Below, piece by piece: positions 37,118 through 44,181 of a DNA stretch of 64,000 nt. The position numbers and the translations under genes are program-made. A model generated the notes under the pieces. It saw only the letters and a program-made list of their open reading frames with translations. It ran no database searches and was not told where the DNA came from. This DNA comes from M3007 sp964484205 (GTDB taxonomy: Bacteria; Bacteroidota; Bacteroidia; Chitinophagales; Saprospiraceae): the NCBI GenBank assembly GCA_964484205.1, contig CAZAEZ010000007.1:62001-126000 (forward strand), given 5' to 3'. Position 1 is the first letter of the stretch. The number at the start of each line of letters is the position of its first letter.

Positions 37118-39286
37118 ATGGATATAGAACTCACAAATACAAACACCCCATCCTTAGATATCTTCTTGAATAAAGTTGAAAGAGATAAGACTGATCAATT
37201 ATTTGATCAGCAGGACCAAAAAATAATCGCTTTTGATAGGAGTAAGGGCGTAGCATCCATTAAAAAGGTAAGTTTCTGGGAAAGTATTATGGGTTCATCC
37301 AAAGCGGTAGAGTGCTACTTAGTAGATATTTATGGTGGTGCTTCTGTTCGGTATATGCAGACATACCTTTTATCATCTGAAAAATTTGGTAAGAAGGATT
37401 TGAAAATTGTGCTTACAGTAGGTGCCCTTGGTGGGCGGGAAACACGCCTTGTTGAAAGGTTGGTTAAACGAAATAATCCTTCTGAGACCTTAAAGGAACT
37501 GTTATGTTTATGGACTACTGAAGCTTTTGAAACTTTTGGAGAGGAAATCTTTACAGACTTCCCCAAATTTCAAGGGTATTTGTCCTCCGCCCTACGGTTA
37601 AAAGGCGAAAATTACGGTCTCCGATTGAGTGCTTCTGCGGCTCAAAAAAAGATTGACCCGGAAGCAGAACTTACTATTGAAACATACAACATTCGTTTGC
37701 AACCTAAAGGGTATTCAGATTTTATATTGATGGGCTTTGATGCCGTTTTAGTTCCTGACTTAGCTTCTAACGTACATGTGCATGCGAATGATCAACTAAA
37801 AGACAAGTTCAATAAATTACTAGTTAGCTGGTTTCAAGAATACATAAGGACAGAAATTACCTATAATAAATTACATGAAAGTTTGCACGGTAGAGTACGA
37901 GATGAATTAATAAACTATTGGAACGATCGCCTACGAAGCAAAAATATGGGCTGGAAAGTGTCGGAACTTGGATTTCGTTCTTCCGACATCTTGCTCGACA
38001 ACTTTCGATTTGAGCAATTAGTAGTTAATGTGGCCTTAAAAGAGGATAGTATCCCATTGACTAATACTATCACGTTGACATTGGATGATCCTCAAAAGTA
38101 TAAAAATGCACGAATTGATAATATTGAAAATTGGTTGAAAGAGAAACTTAGTCAAACGACACAAAGTGTATTGACTGGTGTTGCATTTGCAGAATTAGTA
38201 TCTCGTATTGGAGAATATGAGAGCATAATAAAAAATGACCTGGATAAAGAAGCCCGTCAAATAGGCTATAAAGTTAAATACTTGCTTACATCTGGCCCCA
38301 TCGGCAAAGTCAAGCCTTCTTTTAATTTCGAATTTGATGAAGAAGAACAAGATTATGATACAGACTCGAATGACAGGGTGAAACTTAATGTTATCGTCAA
38401 TGGACGGGTTAAAGATTTTAACTACGAAAATTTAAGACGGATACTTTCTCCTAATATGGAATTAGCCACCGAAATGAAAAAAGAAGCTATACGAGAAGTT
38501 AGAAAATTTATACTCCGTTGCAAACCAGATGAATATTATTTAGACTTTGACACAAGAGTTGGCCCCGAACTGGAAACCCGAATTCGTGAAATGTTGTACC
38601 GCCAGTTTAATGTAGCTAAAGATGTGGACATTGTATTGCGGTGGCAAGGTTCTTCTCTGATTGGACGACTTCGGCAACTGATGAAAGGGTTTACCGAAAC
38701 CCTTGTTCGATATCGTAATGATGAACTTGTATTTCGAATTAAATTTAACGTTGAAGGTGTACACAAACAGTTATGGGGAAGATTTGCGGCACTTGGTTTT
38801 GAAGATGAGGAAGAAGAAAAAAAGGTTTTGGCTAAAGAGGTTAAAGTTGCTGTAGAAAACATCATGAGACAAGAATTTGACAATTTGCCGAATCTGGCAA
38901 ATACTCAGCTTACAGATTTAGTTAAGTCATTTGCCGTGGTAGCTGCGAAAACAGATATTGTGGAGAATACGGGGCTCGCTATCCGGATAAGCAATGTAGA
39001 GCAAGTAAGCAATACAATTGTTGATTATCTTGATGAAGTCAGAAGTAAAATTGCAATTGACCGTATCAATTCCATTCTATCTGAAATTAAATTGTTAGAT
39101 GAAAAAATAAGAAAGTATAACAATGCTGGTCTTCTTCCTGAGAAAATCAATGAATTAGAAAAAAGAAAAAAAACACTTGAACAGCAAATTATGGGAAAAG
39201 ACTATGATGAGAATCAGCTGCGGGCGCAAATCGATAGCGGCTTATCAAAAAAATGGCTGGATACTGGAGAAGAGCCCCCTTCTTAA
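37118..39286 (+). CDS. Protein with two SPFH/flotillin-like modules and coiled-coil tail
   Basis: A 722-aa protein, last in the four-gene operon, 30 nt after its neighbour. Two segments resemble each other and band-7/SPFH domains: around residues 225-300 (KFNKLLVSWFQEYIRTEITYNKLHESLHGRVRDELINYW) and around 445-530 (EMKKEAIREVRKFILRCKPDEYYLDFDTRVGPELETRIREML). Each is followed by a short conserved-looking strand-turn-helix. The C-terminal 90 residues form a coiled coil (INSILSEIKLLDEKIRKYNNAG). No membrane helix is seen, so membrane contact would come through DUF4407. An IS256-family element is inserted 11 nt behind the stop. Confidence 0.5.
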   Translation: MDIELTNTNTPSLDIFLNKVERDKTDQLFDQQDQKIIAFDRSKGVASIKKVSFWESIMGSSKAVECYLVDIYGGASVRYMQTYLLSSEKFGKKDLKIVLTVGALGGRETRLVERLVKRNNPSETLKELLCLWTTEAFETFGEEIFTDFPKFQGYLSSALRLKGENYGLRLSASAAQKKIDPEAELTIETYNIRLQPKGYSDFILMGFDAVLVPDLASNVHVHANDQLKDKFNKLLVSWFQEYIRTEITYNKLHESLHGRVRDELINYWNDRLRSKNMGWKVSELGFRSSDILLDNFRFEQLVVNVALKEDSIPLTNTITLTLDDPQKYKNARIDNIENWLKEKLSQTTQSVLTGVAFAELVSRIGEYESIIKNDLDKEARQIGYKVKYLLTSGPIGKVKPSFNFEFDEEEQDYDTDSNDRVKLNVIVNGRVKDFNYENLRRILSPNMELATEMKKEAIREVRKFILRCKPDEYYLDFDTRVGPELETRIREMLYRQFNVAKDVDIVLRWQGSSLIGRLRQLMKGFTETLVRYRNDELVFRIKFNVEGVHKQLWGRFAALGFEDEEEEKKVLAKEVKVAVENIMRQEFDNLPNLANTQLTDLVKSFAVVAAKTDIVENTGLAIRISNVEQVSNTIVDYLDEVRSKIAIDRINSILSEIKLLDEKIRKYNNAGLLPEKINELEKRKKTLEQQIMGKDYDENQLRAQIDSGLSKKWLDTGEEPPS

Positions 39287-39288
39287 CA

Positions 39289-39297
39289 CTAGCGATT
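39289..39297. repeat. Left copy of the 9-bp IS target duplication
   Basis: CTAGCGATT directly precedes the IS. The same nine bases occur directly after it at 40644-40652. Confidence 0.85.
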
Positions 39298-39359
39298 GAG
39301 ACTGTTACAAAAAGTGTGTCAAGTTAAGGTGATCAAAAATACCTTTAACTTAAGCACTT

Positions 39360-40574
39360 ATGGCAAAATCAGAAAAATTTGACTTCGAACGCTTCAAAAA
39401 AGAAGCGGCAGAACGCCTCAAAGCAGGCGGCGATTTATTGGGCACAGATGGCGTGCTAACTCCCTTACTCAAAGAATTCCTGGAAGAAAGCCTGGAAGGC
39501 GAATTGGATGCACACTTGGAAGAAGATGAGCGTCCAAATCGCAAAAATGGCAAAGGCAAAAAGCGCGTGCGGACCTCGCAGGGCGAGGTAAATATCCGGA
39601 CGCCGCGGGATCGCAACAGCAGTTTTGAGCCGAAGCTAGTATCCAAACGCTCGAAGGATCTGGGCAATGGTTTGGACCGGCAGATCATCGCGTTGTATGC
39701 GCGTGGAAACAGTTACAGTGACATCCGGGACTACTTGTTGGAGATGTATGGCGTAGAGGCCTCTACAGCGACGATCAGCCGTGTGACGGACAAAATTCTG
39801 CCCTTGGTCCAGGAATGGAAGAACCGGCCTCTGGAGGCCGTTTATCCCTTTGTTTGGCTGGACGCCATTCACTACAAAGTGCGGCAGGACGGCCGTGTGG
39901 TGAACAAGGCAGTGTACTGCATCATCGGTGTAAATCAAGAGGGCCTGAAAGACCTCCTGGGCATGTATGTGGGTGAGAATGAGGGTGCTAAGCACTGGTT
40001 AGCCGTGCTGACTGACCTGAAGAATCGCGGCGTGGAGGATATTTTCATCGCCTGCATCGACAACCTTAACGGCTTTGCCGAAGCCATCGAAAGTATCTTT
40101 CCGCAGACGGAAGTTCAACTGTGCATCGTGCACCAGATTCGCAACAGCAAAAAGTATATTGCCTGGAAAGACGTACGGGCTTTCATGAACGATCTGCGAA
40201 AGGTCTACCAGGCCCGAACCAAGGACGGCGCCGAGCGCCAATTGGACAAACTGGAAGTCGCCTGGGGACAGAAATACCCCGCCGTGATCCAGTCCTGGCG
40301 CCGCAACTGGGATCGGCTCAGCAACTACTTCCAGTACGACCCACAAATCCGCAAAGTGATCTACACAACCAACATCATCGAAGGCTTCCACCGGCAATTG
40401 CGCAAGGTCACTAAAACCAAAGGCGCTTTTACCTCCGATGAGGCCCTGATGAAACTCCTGTACCTAGTCCAGGACGAAGCAACCAGCAAGTGGAATCGCC
40501 CCTTGCATAACTGGAACATGACCCTGTCTCAACTATCTATTATCTTTGGAGACCGCTTAAAACTCGACATTTAA
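39360..40574 (+). CDS. IS256/Mutator-family DDE transposase
   Basis: A 404-aa transposase of full family length. The N-terminal region has the usual GVLTPLLKEFLEESLEGELDAHL segment. Catalytic residues are seen in FVWLDAIHYKVR (Asp, near residue 167), ACIDNLNGF (Asp, near 233) and TTNIIEGFHRQLRK (Glu, near 342). The reading frame is intact, so the element is probably active. It is GC-rich compared with the cargo operon to its left. Confidence 0.95.
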   Translation: MAKSEKFDFERFKKEAAERLKAGGDLLGTDGVLTPLLKEFLEESLEGELDAHLEEDERPNRKNGKGKKRVRTSQGEVNIRTPRDRNSSFEPKLVSKRSKDLGNGLDRQIIALYARGNSYSDIRDYLLEMYGVEASTATISRVTDKILPLVQEWKNRPLEAVYPFVWLDAIHYKVRQDGRVVNKAVYCIIGVNQEGLKDLLGMYVGENEGAKHWLAVLTDLKNRGVEDIFIACIDNLNGFAEAIESIFPQTEVQLCIVHQIRNSKKYIAWKDVRAFMNDLRKVYQARTKDGAERQLDKLEVAWGQKYPAVIQSWRRNWDRLSNYFQYDPQIRKVIYTTNIIEGFHRQLRKVTKTKGAFTSDEALMKLLYLVQDEATSKWNRPLHNWNMTLSQLSIIFGDRLKLDI

Positions 40575-40578
40575 AAAA

Positions 40579-40616
40579 TTGGCTTGATTTGGGCCTGCAG
40601 GCCCAAATCAAGCCAA
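40579..40616. terminator. Perfect 38-bp palindrome at the IS right end
   Basis: Two 19-nt halves meet at CTGCAG and are exact reverse complements, centred between 40597 and 40598. It lies four bases after the transposase stop codon and just inside the right terminal repeat. It probably ends transposase transcription and blocks read-through from outside. Confidence 0.75.
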
Positions 40617-40643
40617 ACCTTGACACACTTTATGTAATACTAC

Positions 40644-40652
40644 CTAGCGATT
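40644..40652. repeat. Right copy of the 9-bp IS target duplication
   Basis: CTAGCGATT, identical to 39289-39297. Its last two bases are part of the TAA stop codon of the minus-strand gene at 40651, which stays intact because of the duplication. Confidence 0.85.
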
Positions 40653-41103
40653 AGCTGATAACCCCACTCAACCGCTCCACCCACTCCTCAAAAGTAATAC
40701 AATCAAATTCTGCATCCCCAAAAGGCAGGCCCTCCGTTTCAGGCAGATGGGCAAGCCCATCCTCCATACTTTTCCGGTAATGCTCCCGCATTTCGACCTG
40801 GGTGACACCCTGCCAGGCCTCACGCAGGCGGGCGGCCACATGTGACCAGGCGTCAGAAGGCGCGATGGCGGTATCAAAAAGTTGGGCAGGCGTGAGGCCC
40901 GGCTCCGGCTCCATGCCCAGGTATTCCCGCAGCAGTGGTTCCACGGCCACGCCCCGGTCGCGGGCGTCCCGGATCAGGTTGGCGATGCAGCAGGAAATGG
41001 CGAAGGTGTGGTCTTCAAAGGTCAGGATTTCCCTTTCGTAGCAGGCGACACACAAGCATTTGAGTTGGTAGTCGCGGTGGATTTTGGCGTGTTGGAAGAT
41101 CAT
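40651..41103 (-). CDS. Small element protein, unknown
   Basis: A 150-aa protein without a recognised family. The N-terminal third is Cys-rich (CLCVACYERE, then CC in AISCCIANL), which could bind a metal. The rest is acidic and helical. The start overlaps the stop of the methyltransferase gene by four bases (ATGA), so it is translated coupled to it as part of the leftward backbone operon. Confidence 0.6.
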   Translation of the reverse strand: MIFQHAKIHRDYQLKCLCVACYEREILTFEDHTFAISCCIANLIRDARDRGVAVEPLLREYLGMEPEPGLTPAQLFDTAIAPSDAWSHVAARLREAWQGVTQVEMREHYRKSMEDGLAHLPETEGLPFGDAEFDCITFEEWVERLSGVIS

Positions 41104-43436
41104 AGCAGTTCGATTTTAACTTTTTGGTATTCGCGTTGGAGTTTTTCGGTCAGGGTTTCTTCAGGTGTTTCGGCTTGCGCGCGGGCGGCCTGCACCAGGT
41201 CGAACAATTCCTCGAAGGAATCGACCACCCGGGCGATATCCGGCTGGGTTTTAAGTGTGGGCGCCGCGCCATAGGGTTCCGTTTTGCGGCCGGCGATCAG
41301 GATCAGCCGCAGGGGGAAGTCGGTGCCTTGTTTGTGGTAGAGTTTGGCCGAGTCGATGTTCAGCAGGGCCACCACCCGGTAGTACCGGTACAGCCAGTTG
41401 AAAAACTGCCGGTGGCTGGCGATCAGGCCATTGCTGTTCACCTCGGTGTGGCCGCCGATAAGCAGGGCGGCGCGGCCCGCGTCCTGCATGCAGGCCAGGG
41501 CGTGGGCCACCATCACATGATCCAGGGCTTTGAAGGGGAAGCCGTATTCCCGGTTCACCTCGGGCAGGCGGCCGAAGGGCGGGTTGGTCAGCACAGCATC
41601 GAAGGCCCGCTGGAACCGCTGCGGAAAAGGCTGCGCGGCATCGCGGCGGTGGATTTCCCGGAAGGGCTGACTGCGCAGGTGCTCGTAGCGCACCGGGTCC
41701 AGGTCGTTGACGGTGACGAGCCGCTCGGGGTAATAGATGGTCAGCAGGCCATTGCCGGCGGAAGGCTCCAGCACGCTTTTTACATGACCATCATCGGTGA
41801 ACCAGCCGGCCAGCCAGGCAATGGGCGCGCTGGTGCTGTACTGCTGGAATACGCGTTTGTGGCTGTCCAGGCCGGTGTACGTGGGCTGGGTGCGGCGGTA
41901 GAAATCGACGATGGCCTGGTAGGTTTCCGCCGGTCCGCTGTGCGCCTGCGCCAGGCGGCGGTACCACTTCGTCCAGGCCAGTTCGGTGAGTTCCCAGAGG
42001 TATTTTTCGTTGGCGGTTTCGATGCCGGCTTCGCGGGCGAGTTTGCGGATATGGATTATGGTTAGTTTTTTGCCGGTTTGGAAGGCGGCGTGGATGCTTT
42101 TTTCAATGGCCTGGATGGGGGCAGTTCTTTTCGACACAGTGGGCGCCTGCCGGATTTCCGTCTGACTCAGATACCGCTCGATTACCTTCCGATCCCCGGC
42201 ATCCAGCGCCCCGATGATGATTTTTTCAAAAGCCTCCGCTGACGCCACTGTTTGCGTGTCGCCGAAGAGGGATTCGCCCTGGTTGGCTTTCAGGGAGTCG
42301 TTGTAGCGGGCAATGGCGGATTTGAAGGCGCGCTGGCCGGTGTTCATCAGGCGGTTCAGGGCCAGGGTTTCGCGGCTGTGCGGTTCGGCATCGAGCAGGT
42401 TTTGCTGGCCAATGTAATCCGCGAAGGGCAGTTTGGAGGCCTTCATTTTTTGCTGGAAGACCACGGCGGCATTGATCGCGTCGATCAGACTGGCGCCGGG
42501 GGCTTGCAGGGCGAGGTTGTCCATGAGCACCGGCAGGGCGTTGACGATGGCCTTGCGCAGGCTGGCCACGCCCTCCGTTTCGGCAGCCTGCAAAGCGGGC
42601 GGACGCAACACGATGGCCGCCAGGGTCATCTCCACGAAATGTTTACCGGCTTCGGTGAAGTAGCCCTCGGTGTAGTATTCCGGCACCTGCTGGCGGGTGA
42701 GCAGGTTGCAGGCCAGCAGCATATCGAGCAGTTGTTTTTGCGCGTTGGTGTCGGCGTAGAACGCGCTCATGGTGTCGTCGTTCTCGAACAGATTGGGGAT
42801 TTGCTGGCCGCAGGCGGTGTTTTCGCGCAGGATGTTAGAGAGTTTTACGGTCTTGTCCACCGGCCGCTCGGATTTGGTGCTGGCCTGGTTGTACTTGGCC
42901 AATTCCTGGGTGCTGAGGGCCGGAATGTCGTAGTCGATGCGGACCAGGAAGGGGGCCGCGATTTGTCCTGCGCCGCCGGCAAATACCGTGCGGTCGGCAA
43001 AATCCTTTTCCGAAATGCCGAAGGCCGAAAGTTCTTCCTGCAGGAAATCCCGGTAGGCTTGGTAGCGGGCGGGGTATTTCGCCTGGGCCAGTTTGGCCGA
43101 CATGGTGCGGTTGTTCCCGCTGACCACGAAGCCCTCCGGCGAAATGACCGGCGTGCCTTCTGGAGTCCGGCCAGTGCTGATGAGCAGGCCCGGCTCCAGG
43201 TTGCGGGCGTATTCATCTACCAGGGCCTGGGCATTGGGATCGCCGGCGTAGTTGCGGTCGTTGATGTTGCTGCCGCCGGGATTGCGCGGATAGCCTGGGG
43301 TGTCGGCAAAGGTCTGCTCATCGTGGCTGGCTTTGATTGCGCCCAAATCCACGACGGCAAATTGCCCCTGGCGCTGCTCGCCGTTGGGCAGGTAGATGGT
43401 GGTTTTTTTGCCGGGGAGGTGGGCTACGGGGTTCAT
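41100..43436 (-). CDS. DdrB/ParB-like plus N6-adenine DNA methyltransferase (DarB-like partner)
   Basis: A 778-aa protein; the ATG at 43436 (MNPVAHLPGKKTTIYLPNG) is chosen because the upstream GTG-like extension has no coding feature. Residues about 20-180 resemble the ParB-like domain of DdrB-type proteins (VVSGNNRTMSAKLAQAKYP near 110). The C-terminal third is a Rossmann methyltransferase: VLEPSAGNGLLTIYYP (SAM site) near 555 and LTNPPFGRLP near 612, the NPPF catalytic motif of N6-adenine enzymes. With the strawberry-notch helicase at 27061 it matches the two halves of the phage P1 DarB antirestriction protein. It is expected to modify or shield element DNA against host restriction. Confidence 0.75.
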   Translation of the reverse strand: MNPVAHLPGKKTTIYLPNGEQRQGQFAVVDLGAIKASHDEQTFADTPGYPRNPGGSNINDRNYAGDPNAQALVDEYARNLEPGLLISTGRTPEGTPVISPEGFVVSGNNRTMSAKLAQAKYPARYQAYRDFLQEELSAFGISEKDFADRTVFAGGAGQIAAPFLVRIDYDIPALSTQELAKYNQASTKSERPVDKTVKLSNILRENTACGQQIPNLFENDDTMSAFYADTNAQKQLLDMLLACNLLTRQQVPEYYTEGYFTEAGKHFVEMTLAAIVLRPPALQAAETEGVASLRKAIVNALPVLMDNLALQAPGASLIDAINAAVVFQQKMKASKLPFADYIGQQNLLDAEPHSRETLALNRLMNTGQRAFKSAIARYNDSLKANQGESLFGDTQTVASAEAFEKIIIGALDAGDRKVIERYLSQTEIRQAPTVSKRTAPIQAIEKSIHAAFQTGKKLTIIHIRKLAREAGIETANEKYLWELTELAWTKWYRRLAQAHSGPAETYQAIVDFYRRTQPTYTGLDSHKRVFQQYSTSAPIAWLAGWFTDDGHVKSVLEPSAGNGLLTIYYPERLVTVNDLDPVRYEHLRSQPFREIHRRDAAQPFPQRFQRAFDAVLTNPPFGRLPEVNREYGFPFKALDHVMVAHALACMQDAGRAALLIGGHTEVNSNGLIASHRQFFNWLYRYYRVVALLNIDSAKLYHKQGTDFPLRLILIAGRKTEPYGAAPTLKTQPDIARVVDSFEELFDLVQAARAQAETPEETLTEKLQREYQKVKIELL

Positions 43437-43544
43437 GTTGCAAATATAGCGCCTGTTGGCCTGTGTGCGCAAGTGAATGCCGGTGATTCTTTTGCAGCGC
43501 AGTTTTAATCACCGGCATTCCAGTATATTTGTCAAAAAGCAACA

Positions 43545-43805
43545 ATGAGCTCAGAAAACATCCAAGTGTTATTCCCCAAGGCATTGGGGTTCGCGTTAAA
43601 AATGCAACAGCCGGAATTGGCCAATGAACTGCGCCGGCTTGCCATTGTAAAACTGTACGAACTTGGCCGCTTATCGTCTGGCAAGGCGGCTCGGATGCTT
43701 GGCATTTCCCGGGTGGCTTTTTTGGAACTGGTTGGTAGATATCAGGTTTCCATTTTGGGCAACCCCGGGAAAGATCAACTCGAACAAGATTTTTTGAATG
43801 CGTGA
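43545..43805 (+). CDS. UPF0175 family antitoxin-like protein
   Basis: An 86-aa protein of the UPF0175 family, recognised by LRRLAIVKLYELGRLSSGKAARMLGISRVAFLELVGRYQV at residues about 28-67. The part around GKAARMLGISRVAFL is a helix-turn-helix. The family is usually the DNA-binding antitoxin next to a PIN-domain toxin. Here the ATG of such a toxin overlaps its stop by eight bases, but the toxin is broken. It is divergent from the methyltransferase and starts the second cargo region. Confidence 0.8.
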   Translation: MSSENIQVLFPKALGFALKMQQPELANELRRLAIVKLYELGRLSSGKAARMLGISRVAFLELVGRYQVSILGNPGKDQLEQDFLNA

Positions 43806-43937
43806 AGTTGTCTCCAGAACTACGCCACTCATTTCTTTGCTCAAAATTGGGCAGTTGCAGGCGTGTTAAAACACCTCTATGCAAAGGTGATCGTGCCTGC
43901 AGCCGTATCGAAGGAAATTGTACAGGGCCACGAACTG
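43798..43937 (+). pseudogene. Decayed PIN-domain toxin (DUF3368 type)
   Basis: The ATG at 43798 opens MREVVSRTTPLISLLKIGQLQ, the usual N-terminus of DUF3368 PIN toxins, but a stop follows at 43867. The homologous frame resumes one base over at about 43863 (VLKHLYAKVIVPAAVSKEIVQG), so a frameshift broke the gene; similarity ends near 43937. The first catalytic Asp (normally VVSDTTPLI) has become Arg, and the C-terminal two thirds are gone. The toxin is certainly inactive. Confidence 0.8.
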
Positions 43938-44083
43938 ATGTGCTTGAGTTGGCAGGAGATACTATCAAAAATAATATATGACCTCCTTTCAGGTCGCCAT
44001 TGTTTTGAATAGGACTAACGTTGTTCTGGTGGTTTAAATGTGTAGGCCTAAATTTTTGTAAAACTCCTTTTGCCCTTGACCTA

Positions 44084-44114
44084 TTGGCCAGAATTTTGCT
44101 TGGGTATTAATTTG
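44084..44114 (+). promoter_or_regulatory. Probable promoter of the Druantia-like operon
   Basis: TTG at 44084-44086 and TTAATTTG at 44107-44114 are 20 nt apart. This fits the Bacteroidota -33 TTG / -7 TAnnTTTG pattern with one mismatch. Transcription would start near 44120, before the first gene at 44182. The rest of the gap from 43938 to 44181 shows no other feature. Confidence 0.35.
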
Positions 44115-44181
44115 GCTGAAAGCGAGCAAGATGCCATTTGTTTCTTGTCAATTTAAAGACATCTTCTTACTAACTGCCCCT

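Larger units (their letters stand above)
39298..40643. mobile_element. IS256-family insertion sequence (1346 bp)
   Basis: The element holds one transposase gene and imperfect terminal repeats. The best inverted match is TTACAAAAAGTGTGTCAAG at 39305-39323 and its complement with one change at 40619-40637. The outermost bases are GAGACTG on the left and, on the opposite strand, GTAGTA on the right. A 9-bp duplication CTAGCGATT flanks it exactly, as expected for this family. The insertion sits between two convergent stop codons and damages no gene, and the intact transposase and TSD point to a recent event. Confidence 0.9.

Noticed and set aside
30965..39286. BREX, CBASS, or classical vWA-MoxR ternary system
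   Set aside because: No PglZ, cyclase, vWA or MoxR ATPase motifs were found in the four proteins.
42252..43508. 418-aa plus-strand frame over the methyltransferase gene
   Set aside because: Gly/Val/Phe-rich reverse shadow of a GC-rich gene with clear ParB-like and NPPF motifs on minus.
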